Shown one piece after another: positions 21,901-22,227 of a stretch of DNA of 22,227 bases (position 1 is the stretch's first letter; each line of letters opens with the position of its first letter). Source of the DNA: Epsilonproteobacteria bacterium UBA6211 (GTDB taxonomy: Bacteria > Campylobacterota > Campylobacteria > Campylobacterales > Arcobacteraceae); contig DISL01000111.1 of the NCBI GenBank assembly GCA_002421845.1, forward strand, positions 1-22,227. Direction: 5' to 3'. The position numbers were made by a program, and so were the translations under genes. Below the pieces are notes generated by a model that searched no databases, had not been told where the DNA came from, and was given only the letters and a program-made list of their open reading frames with translations.

Positions 21901-22227
21901 ACCTTCTTTCATAAGATTTGCTTGAGTTAGTGCAAAACTTCCGGCTTCATAAGAGATTATTGACTGTTTTAGTTTTGCAAATTCTTCCATATAGTTTACA
22001 TCTCTTATTACTGACTCTGCATTTGCCATACTTGTTTTTTGCGTCATTAGATTTCTCATGGTTGACTCAACTTGTTGTTGAACTGAACCGTAATCTGAAC
22101 GAAATGAGTTTAAGTCATCTAATGCTTGATCTATTATATCCATATATAGACCAAAATTTTCATTTGAAATACCGTTTGCCGATAAAGCATCGTTTTTTAG
22201 GGTAGCAAGAGTTAGCGTACCGCCAGT
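21880..22227 (-). CDS. Flagellin, C-terminal part (5' end outside window)
   Basis: The minus-strand frame is open from the window edge to TAA at 21882-21880, giving 115 residues. This is the conserved flagellin C-terminal (D0/D1) region: ALDDLNSFRSDYGSVQQQVESTMRN, then the NAESVIRDVNYMEEFAKL block matching the usual AAESRIRDxDxAEE, and SFALTQANLMKEGALKIL at the end. This segment forms the filament core coiled coil and contains the export chaperone site. The sequence is somewhat off the norm: YMEEFAKLKQSIISYEAG replaces the typical NILAQAG stretch. An internal ATG at 22143 is not the start, as similarity continues before it. FlgL-type hook proteins are a less likely alternative. Confidence 0.85.
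   Translation of the reverse strand, partial: TGGTLTLATLKNDALSANGISNENFGLYMDIIDQALDDLNSFRSDYGSVQQQVESTMRNLMTQKTSMANAESVIRDVNYMEEFAKLKQSIISYEAGSFALTQANLMKEGALKILI

Overview
The window looks like a chromosomal stretch from an AT-rich, flagellated member of the Campylobacterota (Epsilonproteobacteria). The evidence is protein style (LepA, HisH/HisA, RimO, TilS, HtrA, ABC-F and MutS2 all read as Campylobacterales-type), AT-rich codon use, many 1-4 nt gene overlaps and TATAAT-type promoters with weak -35 boxes. A Sulfurimonas/Arcobacter-like genus is plausible, but I cannot fix it from sequence alone. I see no tRNA, rRNA, transposase, integrase or CRISPR array. The content is mostly housekeeping and signalling, not a mobile island.

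Layout. (1) 1-965: the 3' end of lepA, overlapping a ComF-like phosphoribosyltransferase. (2) 966-6130: a promoter followed by a tight plus-strand cluster: hisH, a TIGR01777-type SDR, hisA, a large membrane histidine kinase with a cysteine-rich GAF-like domain, and a 168-aa protein of unknown function. (3) 6131-11518: panC (TTG start), rimO, an unknown 254-aa protein, tilS and a periplasmic HtrA/DegQ protease. The three gaps around panC and rimO (6131-6189, 7018-7055, 8370-8452) each hold a different 7-bp tandem repeat. (4) 11519-11799: a REP-like palindrome whose 3' half is tandemly multiplied, plus a second palindrome of the same family with compensating stem changes. (5) 11800-13853: an ABC-F ATPase coupled to a VF530-type small protein, closed by a probable terminator. 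(6) 14003-15034: a calcium-binding-type protein behind the best sigma70 promoter in the window. (7) 15045-19610, minus strand: thioesterase, SBP_bac_3/HD-GYP/degenerate-GGDEF fusion, cupin, PAS-GGDEF-EAL protein. (8) 19667-21874: mutS2, divergent from the thioesterase across a 56-bp shared promoter. (9) 21880-22227: the C-terminal part of a flagellin, convergent on mutS2 across a palindrome built into both gene ends.

Functional links. HisH and HisA are consecutive histidine-pathway activities, but the HisF partner of HisH is not here. Two c-di-GMP turnover proteins and a flagellin piece fit a motility/biofilm signalling neighbourhood, although adjacency is the only link. RimO, TilS, LepA, ABC-F and MutS2 all act on or near the ribosome or tRNA. 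The best candidates for something undescribed are the heptamer repeats, the covarying REP pair with its half-element amplification, the Cys-rich kinase with its coupled unknown partner, and the unknown gene between rimO and tilS.
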